Below are positions 6,656 to 14,121 of a stretch of DNA of 64,000 nucleotides, in pieces. The first letter of the stretch is position 1; each line of letters opens with the position of its first letter. The translations under genes were made by a program, and so were the position numbers. This DNA comes from Lentibacillus sp. CBA3610 (GTDB lineage Bacteria > Bacillota > Bacilli > Bacillales > Amphibacillaceae). The stretch spans positions 3,100,001 through 3,164,000 of the forward strand of contig NZ_CP035925.1 in the NCBI RefSeq assembly GCF_013373365.1, read 5' to 3'. The notes under the pieces were generated by a model. It searched no databases. It had not been told where the DNA came from and was given only the letters and a program-made list of their open reading frames with translations.

Positions 6656-7261
6656 TTATCCGTGCATATACGTTTCAACCAGCTCGTAGCATCTTTCCCT
6701 GGTCAGCTGGGCCATGACGTTTGCATGCTCATATGGTTCCAGTGACCCGTCTTCAAATTTTGATGCTTCCTCTTCGGCAGCTTCATCCCGATGTGTGATC
6801 CACTCACGCTGTTCTTCCCTTAATGACTCCATGTCTCCTTCAGAAAGTTGCTCTTCCAGAGAACCATAAATATCATTCAGGACATCATCCCATTGTGTAA
6901 AAATCTCTTGCATCGCTTGATTTCTTTCCGTTTGTGTACCGTTTTGAGCCTGGGTTTTCAATGGCGCCAATTCAAGTTCTGTTTGTTCTAGTTCCTGTAT
7001 ATATGCTTCTTTCGCAGATTCCGATGTACTGTTTTCTGTTGTTTTGCTCTCAGTTGACGCAGTTGTTGATTCGGATTCATCTTCCTCATTTTCTGCAGCA
7101 TCATTACTCTCTGTTTCCGCTGGGTCACTTGTTTCATTGGCGTCCTCGTTTTGTTGGACGTCATTGTTTCCCGCGTCTGCTGGTTCAGTTGGTGCATCAT
7201 TCGTACACCCGATTATCAATATTATTGGCAGCATAAGTCCAAGAAGTTTTTTCAAATCCAA
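6656..7261 (-). CDS. Lipoprotein with LprI/DUF1311-type domain
   Basis: This 201-residue protein has a lipoprotein signal peptide ending in LIIGC (Cys19). A long acidic Ser/Thr/Glu-rich linker follows (about 20-85), then a C-terminal helical domain with WITHRDEAAEEEA and TRERCYELVETYM. That domain is typical of DUF1311/YecT, the fold of the mycobacterial lysozyme inhibitor LprI. It should sit on the outer face of the membrane; a role against lysozyme-like or other cell-wall stress is inferred from the family only. The very acidic linker suits a salt-tolerant organism. The gene is monocistronic. Confidence 0.72.
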   Translation of the reverse strand: MDLKKLLGLMLPIILIIGCTNDAPTEPADAGNNDVQQNEDANETSDPAETESNDAAENEEDESESTTASTESKTTENSTSESAKEAYIQELEQTELELAPLKTQAQNGTQTERNQAMQEIFTQWDDVLNDIYGSLEEQLSEGDMESLREEQREWITHRDEAAEEEASKFEDGSLEPYEHANVMAQLTRERCYELVETYMHG

Positions 7262-7434
7262 TCCCTTTCCTCCCGATGGCTTTCATTTCCAGTATTTTGT
7301 GATTTTAGATGTGAAGTAAAGGTCTGAAATCATCAGGTATTAGTGTTTCCTTCATCAGATCCACCCTAAAACGCATCTTCCGTCTCTATTTTACCCTAAT
7401 TCAAGCATAAATTTAAATGTACAAAAGGACCGAT

Positions 7435-8466
7435 CTATTCCACTCCACTTTCCAAAATCGAAAATGTGCCATGGCTGCAATCCACTTCAGCCTTGGCTCC
7501 ATAAGGCAAAATCATCTTAGGTTCAGTGTGCCCGAAATTCAAATTGTACAGTATCGGCAGTTGTTCCAGCTGGTACTCCTTCATAACCATTTGAATCACT
7601 TCTTTATATTCTTCATAATATGTTTCATCCTGGGGTTTGCCGAAAATAATGCCGTTCGTTTTGTGCAAAATACCTTGTGCCGCGTAATTACGCAGCCAAC
7701 GGGAGATTAATTCAGGGGAAGTCTTTTCTTCCGACGTTTCAAAGAAAAGAATGCTGTCTTCCCAGTATTTTTCTTCCGGCCAGATGGAAGTGCTTTTCGC
7801 AAATTCCAGTACTTCGATGCACCCGCCGATCAGACGCCCTTGCACCACACCGGATCCTTGCAGCACTTCATATCCCTGGTTCGACTGCATCATACGCCGG
7901 GTGTACTTGTTTTCAATATTCCACTCCAGACGTTCACTCGTCCACTCCTCAGCAGGTTGGATTTGCCCGATGGGATCACTGGAAAACAGTACCCTTTTAA
8001 CCATTTCAACCGTATACGGAAGCATCTCAACATTCTCGGCAAAATCAGTCATAATCGCCGGTCCGTAAAACGATGACAGCCCCGCTTTATGACAGAACAA
8101 GTGCGAAATGGTGACATCCGAATAGCCCATGAATATTTTCGGATTGTCCCTGATTACGTCAAAATCAATGTACGGCAAGAGCCTGATGCTTTCGCTGCCG
8201 CCAATGTTCGCAATAATAGCCTTGATAGAGTCATCCTGGAATGCAGCCATCAAATCCTCAGCCCGTGCCTCCGGATGTTCATAAAGGTAATCCACACCTT
8301 TTAAACTATTCGGCATCGCGACAACTTCCAGGCCGAATACATCACGCAGTCGCTCTACACCTTGTTCATAGCGCCATCTCAGTTCCGGCTCCCCGGCCAA
8401 TCCAGCTGACGGACTGACCGTGGCTACCTTATCGCCGGAATTCAACTTTTGTGGTTTGACAAGCAT
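7435..8466 (-). CDS. S66 peptidase (LD-carboxypeptidase / MccF-like)
   Basis: This 343-residue member of peptidase family S66 has the nucleophile Ser116 in GYSDVT. The acidic member of the triad probably lies in FFETSEEKTSP, and the histidine in NFGHTEPK near the C-terminus. S66 enzymes either trim the D-Ala from muropeptide tetrapeptides during cell-wall recycling (LdcA) or, in the MccF branch, cleave microcin C and related acyl-sulphamoyl adenylates. The extended WSSERL/ENKYTRR-like insertion region favours the MccF-like branch of Bacillus, with modest certainty. I use the ATG at 8466 after AGAGGGTG; the upstream GTG lies within that ribosome site. Confidence 0.82.
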   Translation of the reverse strand: MLVKPQKLNSGDKVATVSPSAGLAGEPELRWRYEQGVERLRDVFGLEVVAMPNSLKGVDYLYEHPEARAEDLMAAFQDDSIKAIIANIGGSESIRLLPYIDFDVIRDNPKIFMGYSDVTISHLFCHKAGLSSFYGPAIMTDFAENVEMLPYTVEMVKRVLFSSDPIGQIQPAEEWTSERLEWNIENKYTRRMMQSNQGYEVLQGSGVVQGRLIGGCIEVLEFAKSTSIWPEEKYWEDSILFFETSEEKTSPELISRWLRNYAAQGILHKTNGIIFGKPQDETYYEEYKEVIQMVMKEYQLEQLPILYNLNFGHTEPKMILPYGAKAEVDCSHGTFSILESGVE

Positions 8467-8475
8467 TCCGAACAC

Positions 8476-8766
8476 CCTCTTTTTTAATAATATATTTCAT
8501 TATATTAACATAAAAACTGGTTAGTCGGGATCCTGTTTCACACAATTATTTTTATATTTTTTAAAGTCTAATAAGAGTATATGCACACAAAAAACGATAT
8601 TCACAAGGTCATAGAAGTCTGCTCAACCCCAAATATCCCTTGAGAAAATTTACGTCAAAGAATTTTCCGAATATAAAAATATATGATATATTAAGAATGT
8701 CTAAATTTCCCTGCTAAGATTATTTAGCAGATATAAAGAAGTCACTAACAGGAGAAGTGATTAAAA
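8476..8766. other. Intergenic region between divergent genes
   Basis: A+T-rich DNA with no gene. It holds a TATGATATATT-type -10 region near 8683-8693 and a small hairpin CTGCTAA/TTAGCAG near 8711-8730, upstream of the membrane protein. No further signal could be assigned. Confidence 0.4.
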
Positions 8767-9363
8767 TTGCATTACTTACGAAACGTTGATTCTGATACAC
8801 TGATGCCTTTTATCACCACAACCGGTCTTCTTTTAATTATTTTTTCCGTTTTTGTTCCTTTCCCGGCAATTCTTTTTATCCAGGATACGTTATTCTTTTC
8901 ATATGATCATTTGTCCTTTATCCGTCCAACGGCAAGTTATGTTGGCTTCGGCGCCGGGATGATCTGGTTAGCCATCGTTCTTTTCTCTTTTTTACTTACG
9001 AAAAGGTACTTTGAAAAGAAAGATCGGAAGTATAAATTGACAGGGATTCACCTGGCTTTCCTAACACTTGGTTTTGTTTTTTTTGCCGCCTCCATTTTCC
9101 ATTATCACTACTTAGATGAGCACGGAATTCAAAGCAATTTGTTCTGGTCGTTGTCCGAGGAAAGTATGGCGTGGGATGATGTAAAAGAACTATCCCGTGT
9201 AGTCGAGGAAGATTCCTATCGAGTCTTGTCTTATACATTCTCAAGCAATGATATGTCTATTACAATTCCTTATGATGCAGAGGATGCAGATACAAGCTAT
9301 ACTATTAACCGTGCTATTGACATGTATAATTGGGAGGTTGTTGATAACTTCACGGCTGAATAA
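8767..9363 (+). CDS. Uncharacterised membrane protein, three predicted TM helices
   Basis: I do not recognise this 198-residue protein. It has three hydrophobic helices at about residues 15-40, 58-80 and 93-115. A soluble tail of about 85 residues follows (EESMAWDDVKELSRVVEEDSY onward), which looks like a small alpha/beta domain and would face one side of the membrane. The start is TTG (8767) after AGGAG; the spacing of 12 bases is long, so expression may be low. It is monocistronic, divergent from the S66 peptidase gene. Confidence 0.6.
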   Translation: MHYLRNVDSDTLMPFITTTGLLLIIFSVFVPFPAILFIQDTLFFSYDHLSFIRPTASYVGFGAGMIWLAIVLFSFLLTKRYFEKKDRKYKLTGIHLAFLTLGFVFFAASIFHYHYLDEHGIQSNLFWSLSEESMAWDDVKELSRVVEEDSYRVLSYTFSSNDMSITIPYDAEDADTSYTINRAIDMYNWEVVDNFTAE

Positions 9364-9551
9364 AACGGAAGTTATGCACCCATCTATTGTAGATTCGGCT
9401 GAAAATCACTTAAAAATAACTCACGAGTTTTCATCTAATCAGAAAGTCTATTTTACTGCAAAAAACACCCTTAAACTTTAACAGAGTCAGTGAAGTAAGC
9501 AGCTTAAGTCAAATAAAATATTTTAACAGTCGTATGTAAGGAGAGTAAAAC

Positions 9552-10300
9552 ATGTCACACACAACATTTCACCAATACCTCCCCGCCATTCAGGCATTGC
9601 CCGATGATCGCCCCCTCACAAAACAGGATTTATTGACGGCCTCTTTATTGATGAGAAAAGAAAACAGTATCAGTATGTACTATGCACCTCACAACGAACA
9701 CATCAACTACTATGCAAAAATTGTGATTGTTGGCATCACCCCCGGATGGCATCAAATGAAAACGGCCTTTGAGTATTTTGTCAAAAGCCACTCTTCTGGA
9801 GAAACATTGGATACGTGCCTGAAAAAGGCCAAAAAGGCAGCCGGATTTGCCGGTTCCATGAGAAAACCCTCGTTGACATGCTTGATCAATGTGGCATCCC
9901 GGAAGAACTTGGTGTGGACAACGCTTCCGATTTATTTGAAAAAAGCAGAAACTTCCTGCATACAACATCGATCATCAAATATCCGGTATTTAATAAAGGA
10001 AAAAATTATACGGGACACAGGCCGCCCATCAATCGTTCACCGCTTTTAGAAGATTATGCCTGCAGGGAGTTCCCAATCGAATTAACACAAATTCCTGCAC
10101 CAGCACTGGTCGTCTCCCTTGGTAAAACAGCAGAGCGTGTTATCTCCAGATTGATTGAGGAAAACAAGCTGCCCGATCACACCTATTTAACCGGTTTTCC
10201 GCATCCATCCGGGGCAAACGGACATCGCGTCAAGCAATTCCAGCAGCAAAGGAAGCAGCTCCGGGAGAAGGTAAAAACATGGGGTTGTAATCTGCTTTAG
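9552..10300 (+). pseudogene. Uracil-DNA glycosylase-superfamily protein, frameshifted
   Basis: Two frames together give a protein of about 249 residues. The first (from 9552) has KIVIVGITPGWHQMK, resembling the GxxPG loop of UDG-superfamily enzymes. The second (to 10300) has VVSLGKTAERVI and FPHPSGANGHR, resembling the HPS motif. The join is near 9860-9868, where the run AGAAAACCC would restore one frame if it had one more A. A single-base loss in a homopolymer fits either a true mutation or a sequencing error. Base-excision function is inferred from the superfamily only; the sub-family is unclear. The start is supported by AAGGAGAG before the ATG. Confidence 0.65.
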
Positions 10301-10354
10301 CAGCCACTTCCCAAAGACTTATATCAACGAAGTTCCCAGCCTTGTCGACACGTC

Positions 10355-10397
10355 TAATATATTGCATATTTCATTCATGTACTGTTTCGTGTATACT
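10355..10397 (+). promoter_or_regulatory. gntR promoter with ATATATTGCATAT motif
   Basis: TAATATATTGCATAT (10355-10369) sits immediately upstream of a weak -35 (TTTCAT) and a TATACT -10 (10392-10397). The same 13-base motif occurs twice at the brnQ promoter, so it is a candidate operator of the GntR protein encoded here. Confidence 0.55.
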
Positions 10398-10437
10398 ATA
10401 TTCACAGGAAAATAATTGTATAGAAAGGCGGATCCCC

Positions 10438-11085
10438 ATGCCAATCCCTGCAAATCATTCAAAACCTGTTCGTCAATCTGCAAAGGAAAATGCATTCAAC
10501 CAGCTGCAGCAGTGGATTATTGACGGAACATTACTCCCCGGTGAAAAATTAAATGATACTGAACTGGCCGATGCATTGGGAATCAGCAGGACACCAATCC
10601 GTGAATCTTTGCAGCTGCTGGAAGTACGAGGGTTTGTTAAGATGTATCCGGGCAAGGCGACACAAGTCACTGAAATTGAACAGGAAGCCATTAAAGATCT
10701 GCTCCCGCCACTCGCAGCGCTGCAGTCTTTATCCGCCGAACTGGCGATTGACCATGTGACACAGGATGAGCTCACACAACTCGAAAACATTAACGAGCGC
10801 TTTGCAAAATCAATTTATTCCAATAACGGCTATGCCGCGTTAAAAGTCGATGAGGAATTTCACCAAGTGATTGTTGACATAACGAACAACACGTATATCC
10901 ACGGAATGCTAAAATCATTACAGGCACATGTTCGCAGGCATTTTTTCCATAATTCGATTGTCTTAACCGAACAATCAATTGAAGAACACAAAGCCATTAT
11001 CTCCTCCATGAAACATGGCAACAAAGAGAAAGCTGCAGCCATCATGAAAGAAAACTGGCTCCGTACATTACAGGAATTTCAATAA
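10438..11085 (+). CDS. GntR-family regulator, FadR/FCD type
   Basis: This 215-residue protein has an N-terminal winged helix (about residues 15-78, with LNDTELADALGISRTPIRES) and a C-terminal all-helical FCD ligand-binding domain (about 85-210). The FCD domain carries the usual metal/ligand residues in DEEFHQVIVD and EEHKAIISSM. Such proteins are mostly repressors released by organic or amino acids. I start at 10438 after AAAGGCGG; an upstream in-frame extension is not FCD-like. Convergent with brnQ and sharing a terminator with it, the gene also shares a promoter motif with brnQ, so branched-chain amino-acid uptake is the likely target. Confidence 0.87.
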   Translation: MPIPANHSKPVRQSAKENAFNQLQQWIIDGTLLPGEKLNDTELADALGISRTPIRESLQLLEVRGFVKMYPGKATQVTEIEQEAIKDLLPPLAALQSLSAELAIDHVTQDELTQLENINERFAKSIYSNNGYAALKVDEEFHQVIVDITNNTYIHGMLKSLQAHVRRHFFHNSIVLTEQSIEEHKAIISSMKHGNKEKAAAIMKENWLRTLQEFQ

Positions 11086-11142
11086 AGCGGAACTTCAAGC
11101 AATGGGAGTGGTGCTTTGCCAATTATAGGCGGGATAAAAATC

Positions 11143-11186
11143 AAAAAACTCCGGCCCCTCGTGAAAAGAGGGCGCCGGAGTTTTTT
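11143..11186. terminator. Bidirectional terminator between gntR and brnQ
   Basis: AAAAAACTCCGGCCCCTC pairs with GAGGGCGCCGGAGTTTTTT, with runs of A and T on the two sides. It serves both convergent genes. Confidence 0.9.
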
Positions 11187-11188
11187 GA

Positions 11189-12547
11189 TTATGATGCATG
11201 AACGGCGGCTGTTTTTTGAAAACGGCTGATAATACCGGTGACTGCAATAACGACAAGAGCCGGGATCAGCCAGCCGAGCCCCTGACTGTATAGAGGCAAC
11301 GATTGTTCATAGAAAGCGACAATAGGCTGCATCCAGCTGAAATACTCGATTCCCAATGATTCACAGAGTGCCTTGAGCCCGTCAAAGATACTGATCAAAA
11401 ACGTAACAGCGATGGTTGACCCATAAACCACCCGTGCATGATTGAACAGTGGAGACAAGAATGTTAAGAGCATTAGTACAATGGCCAGCGGATACAAAAA
11501 CATCAAAACCGGTTGCGAGTAGGTAATAATGTTTGACAATCCAAAGTTTGCAATCACAAAGGTTAAAGTTGCAAAGAAAACAACCAGTGTTTTATAACTG
11601 ATCTTCGGAAAAAGTGTATGGAAATATTCCGCATTAGCCGTTGTCAGGCCGATTGCCGTCGTCAAGCACGCCAATATAATAGCAATGGCAAGCAGAATGG
11701 ATCCAAACGTTCCAAAATAATGAGATGCAGCGCTGCTTAAAACTGGTCCGCCAGTTTCAAAGATTCCGAAAACCTGGGTACTTGTTGCCCCCAAATACGC
11801 AATCCCAAGATAAATCGATCCCAGCAGCAATATGGCAATACTGCCTGCCTTCAGAGTTGTTTTGAGAATACCTGTATTGGATGTTACACCCATTGCCCGG
11901 ATGGCATTAATGACGATGATACCGAATACCAGTGAAGCAAGAGCATCCATGGTATTATATCCTTCAAGGAAACCGGTGATAAATGCGCCGCTTGCATACG
12001 CTTCCTGAGGGGACTCGATCGCTCCCAGCGGATTGATAATCGCTGTAATAAGAAGAACTAAAAGCAGAACAACCAGCCCTGGTGCCAAAATCTTTCCAAC
12101 ATTATCAACAAGCTTGCCAGGTTTTAATGAAAACCAGAGTACCACCGCGAAAAAAAGTAAGGTAAAAATAAACAACGCAATTTGCTGCGACGACTCGTTG
12201 ACAAAAGGCGATATACCAATATCAAACGCTACCGTTCCTGTACGGGGAGATGCAAAGAACGGTCCGATTGTTAAATAAAGCAGGGACGTAAAAAATACGG
12301 CATAAACCGGATGGACACGGCTTGAAAGCTCCTGCAGATTATTACTCCCTGAAAAACTCATGGCTATAATACCAAGCAGCGGCAGTCCCACTCCTGTAAT
12401 TAAAAATCCTGCAATAGCCGGCATGAGGCTTGTACCGGCATTTTGGCCAAGCTGTGCCGGAAATATCAAATTTCCAGCTCCAAAAAACAATGCAAACAAC
12501 ATAGTCCCAATTGCTGCGTAAGACGTAAAAGACAGTTTCCCCTTCAT
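11189..12547 (-). CDS. brnQ: Branched-chain amino acid transporter, LIVCS family
   Basis: This 452-residue integral membrane protein has about twelve hydrophobic helices. It starts TSYAAIGTMLFALFFGAGNL and FPAQLGQNAG, the conserved first helix of BrnQ. Members import leucine, isoleucine and valine with Na+ or H+. The C-terminus has the usual LGWLIPALVVIAVTGI helix. The ATG at 12547 follows GGGAGGATC. No T-box or other leader RNA is apparent; instead the promoter carries two copies of a motif found at the neighbouring gntR promoter. Confidence 0.92.
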   Translation of the reverse strand: MKGKLSFTSYAAIGTMLFALFFGAGNLIFPAQLGQNAGTSLMPAIAGFLITGVGLPLLGIIAMSFSGSNNLQELSSRVHPVYAVFFTSLLYLTIGPFFASPRTGTVAFDIGISPFVNESSQQIALFIFTLLFFAVVLWFSLKPGKLVDNVGKILAPGLVVLLLVLLITAIINPLGAIESPQEAYASGAFITGFLEGYNTMDALASLVFGIIVINAIRAMGVTSNTGILKTTLKAGSIAILLLGSIYLGIAYLGATSTQVFGIFETGGPVLSSAASHYFGTFGSILLAIAIILACLTTAIGLTTANAEYFHTLFPKISYKTLVVFFATLTFVIANFGLSNIITYSQPVLMFLYPLAIVLMLLTFLSPLFNHARVVYGSTIAVTFLISIFDGLKALCESLGIEYFSWMQPIVAFYEQSLPLYSQGLGWLIPALVVIAVTGIISRFQKTAAVHAS

Positions 12548-12580
12548 TATAAGATCCTCCCGTAATATATATTGTTACCC

Positions 12581-12640
12581 ATATGCAATATATCGATGAC
12601 ATTCATCATACTATCTTCTGTCGCGAAATGCAATATATTA
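12581..12640 (-). promoter_or_regulatory. brnQ promoter flanked by two ATATATTGCATWT operators
   Basis: On the minus strand TTGCAT (12633-12628), a 17-base spacer and TATGAT (12610-12605) form the promoter. One motif copy (12640-12626) contains the -35. A second (12593-12581) lies just downstream of the -10. This is a classic repressor layout, and both copies match the motif upstream of gntR. Confidence 0.6.
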
Positions 12641-12674
12641 CGCGGAATTTTTTGATGATTTTCGGAAATTAAAA

Positions 12675-12712
12675 AATACCAGCCATTGTTTTTATAACCA
12701 TTGGCTGGTATT
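12675..12712 (-). terminator. Terminator of the DUF6366/DUF1801 transcript
   Basis: AATACCAGCCA pairs with TGGCTGGTATT. On the minus strand TTTTTTAATTT follows. Confidence 0.85.
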
Positions 12713-12749
12713 ACGGGCATTGGGAATCCTTGTTGAAACGAAGCTCCCG

Positions 12750-12962
12750 TTAATGAAAGAGGACAGAATAAATTATAAACCCCAATATAATGACAAGAAT
12801 AAGTATTCCAGTTCCCTTCCATCCCAAACTGCCTACCAAATCAGCAAGACTGCCATTGTTTGCTCTGTTAAAAGAATCGTTCAAATTGCCTGTTGGATTG
12901 TTTTCTAATTCTTGTTGTCTTAATCTTTCTCTTTGCTGCTCCGGGCTTTCTTTGTCGCTCAT
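12750..12962 (-). CDS. DUF6366-family small membrane protein
   Basis: This 70-residue protein starts MSDKESPEQQRERLRQQE. A conserved NPTGNLNDSFNRANNGSLADLVGSLGWKG-type middle follows, and one C-terminal membrane helix (about residues 50-69). I recognise this as the pattern of DUF6366, a family of unknown function in Bacillaceae. The ATG follows GGAGGGAGG. Its first base overlaps the TGA of the upstream DUF1801-like gene, so the two are probably co-transcribed and coupled. The protein should be N-in with a charged cytoplasmic head. Confidence 0.72.
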   Translation of the reverse strand: MSDKESPEQQRERLRQQELENNPTGNLNDSFNRANNGSLADLVGSLGWKGTGILILVIILGFIIYSVLFH

Positions 12963-13399
12963 CAAATAACCTCCCTCCAGGTACTTATAATGAACCAAAA
13001 AGCTTTTCTAAGGACTAATCTATTTTTCTGCTTCCGCCAAAAAGTTGAACAGTCAGCCTTATCCGAAATATTAAACGCGATAATCTTTTCTAGTAACGCG
13101 AAATCAACCGGCCTATCCCACGGGAGGCGTAACAGCTGCTGGCTATGATTATAGCCGGCCTGCACAATTTCATCCGAAAAATGGATAATACCTTCTCTTT
13201 CAGGAGCAACAGCCAAATGATGTTTGGCTACGCTAAAGCCAATAATAAATGTGCCGTGATCGGTAAACATAGGCTGATTCCACGCAAGTTTTGGCATTAA
13301 ATCCGGAAATTTTCCAGTTACCCATGCTAAAACTTCTTCCATTCGAGCCCGATGTTGCGGGTTATCAATAGTCGCTAAATAATCCGCAGAAACATCCAT
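12962..13399 (-). CDS. DUF1801 / YdhG-like protein with C-terminal extension
   Basis: This 145-residue protein has the DUF1801 core at about residues 1-122, with YLATIDNPQHRARMEEVLAWV, PKLAWNQPMF and SDKADCSTFWRK. Bacillus relatives (Fra/YdhG) are small alpha/beta proteins linked to iron handling. From family memory the protein normally ends near CSTFWRK; here it continues for about 22 hydrophobic residues (QKNRLVLRKAFWFIISTWREVI) to a TGA that overlaps the next ATG. The extension may result from loss of an original stop. I use the ATG at 13399, where the conserved MDVSADYL begins, rather than an upstream TTG. Confidence 0.72.
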   Translation of the reverse strand: MDVSADYLATIDNPQHRARMEEVLAWVTGKFPDLMPKLAWNQPMFTDHGTFIIGFSVAKHHLAVAPEREGIIHFSDEIVQAGYNHSQQLLRLPWDRPVDFALLEKIIAFNISDKADCSTFWRKQKNRLVLRKAFWFIISTWREVI

Positions 13400-13477
13400 G
13401 TTAAGTATCATTCCTTTCGCTGTGCTCAAGGCACAAAAATGTAATGAAAGAAACTCTCCATCCCCGGTAAAAGTTGT

Positions 13478-13615
13478 TATAATATAGTTGGATAAGCAGA
13501 TACACTACAGAGCACGGGGAGGTGAGTGGTGACAGTTATATACTGCCCGCATGTTAAGATGTGCCGTTTGCCTTTTTCAAGAACAAATAAGTGTGCCATC
13601 GAGCACGTAAACTAA
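13478..13615 (+). CDS. Candidate 28-aa cysteine-containing small ORF with its own promoter
   Basis: An extended -10 (TGTTATAAT, with TATAAT at 13478-13483) is followed by a strong ribosome site GGGGAGGTGA. Six bases later a GTG (13529) begins a peptide MTVIYCPHVKMCRLPFSRTN ending KCAIEHVN at 13615. The feature spans promoter and ORF. Three cysteines and two histidines in 28 residues would allow metal binding, but that is speculation. I do not recognise the peptide; the promoter and ribosome site are the reason to list it. Confidence 0.35.
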
Positions 13616-14028
13616 TCCTTGTATAAACAATTCCAGTTTAGTATGGGGCAAACAGTCAATGTCTGTTCTATCCACTATAAATTTGTAAGGGTTGTGTTAT
13701 AAAACGCAAGCATATAATCCCAAGCAAGTACGATGATATTATAAATTTTACATTTTTTACCAAGTTTACTTTTTAGTAGGCTTATTTGTTATGCACATTT
13801 TTACTTATGATGTATTTTCACGTTCTTTCAAACTATTCCCTCTTTTCGATATTGGATGTAATCTTTTATGAATAATGAAATACTCAGCCATCTGCATTGT
13901 GAGTATAAGTGTCATCCTTTACAATCTTTACGGCTATTTTAACATCAATCGCCATTTTACAGGTTATATTATTGGAAATGAATATACGATATGTATTAAT
14001 CCATTGTCATCAATAATCCATTCCAAAC
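13616..14028. other. Gene-poor intergenic stretch
   Basis: About 400 bases of A+T-rich DNA with no ORF that has a convincing start. A 64-codon plus-strand frame at 13875-14069 lacks a ribosome site and runs into the terminator at 14029-14066. Nothing else was recognised. Confidence 0.5.
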
Positions 14029-14066
14029 AAAAAAAGCAGCCCAATCAATGTGTTAATTTGGACTGC
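14029..14066 (-). terminator. Terminator of the heptad-repeat / Mmpl transcript
   Basis: On the minus strand GCAGTCCAA pairs with TTGGGCTGC (one G-U pair) and is followed by TTTTTTTG. Confidence 0.8.
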
Positions 14067-14121
14067 TAACGTTATTTTTCCAGTATTAAAACCGAATCCG
14101 TTAACCACATCGGACAGATTT

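Noticed and set aside
9855..9872. Programmed -1 frameshift in the UDG-like gene
   Set aside because: No clear slippery heptamer with downstream structure; a single-base loss in an A-run is simpler.
12548..12750. T-box or other riboswitch before brnQ
   Set aside because: No T-box sequence or specifier structure; the region is explained by a promoter, two operator-like motifs and the upstream terminator.
13875..14069. 64-codon plus-strand ORF
   Set aside because: No ribosome site and it runs through the terminator at 14029-14066.
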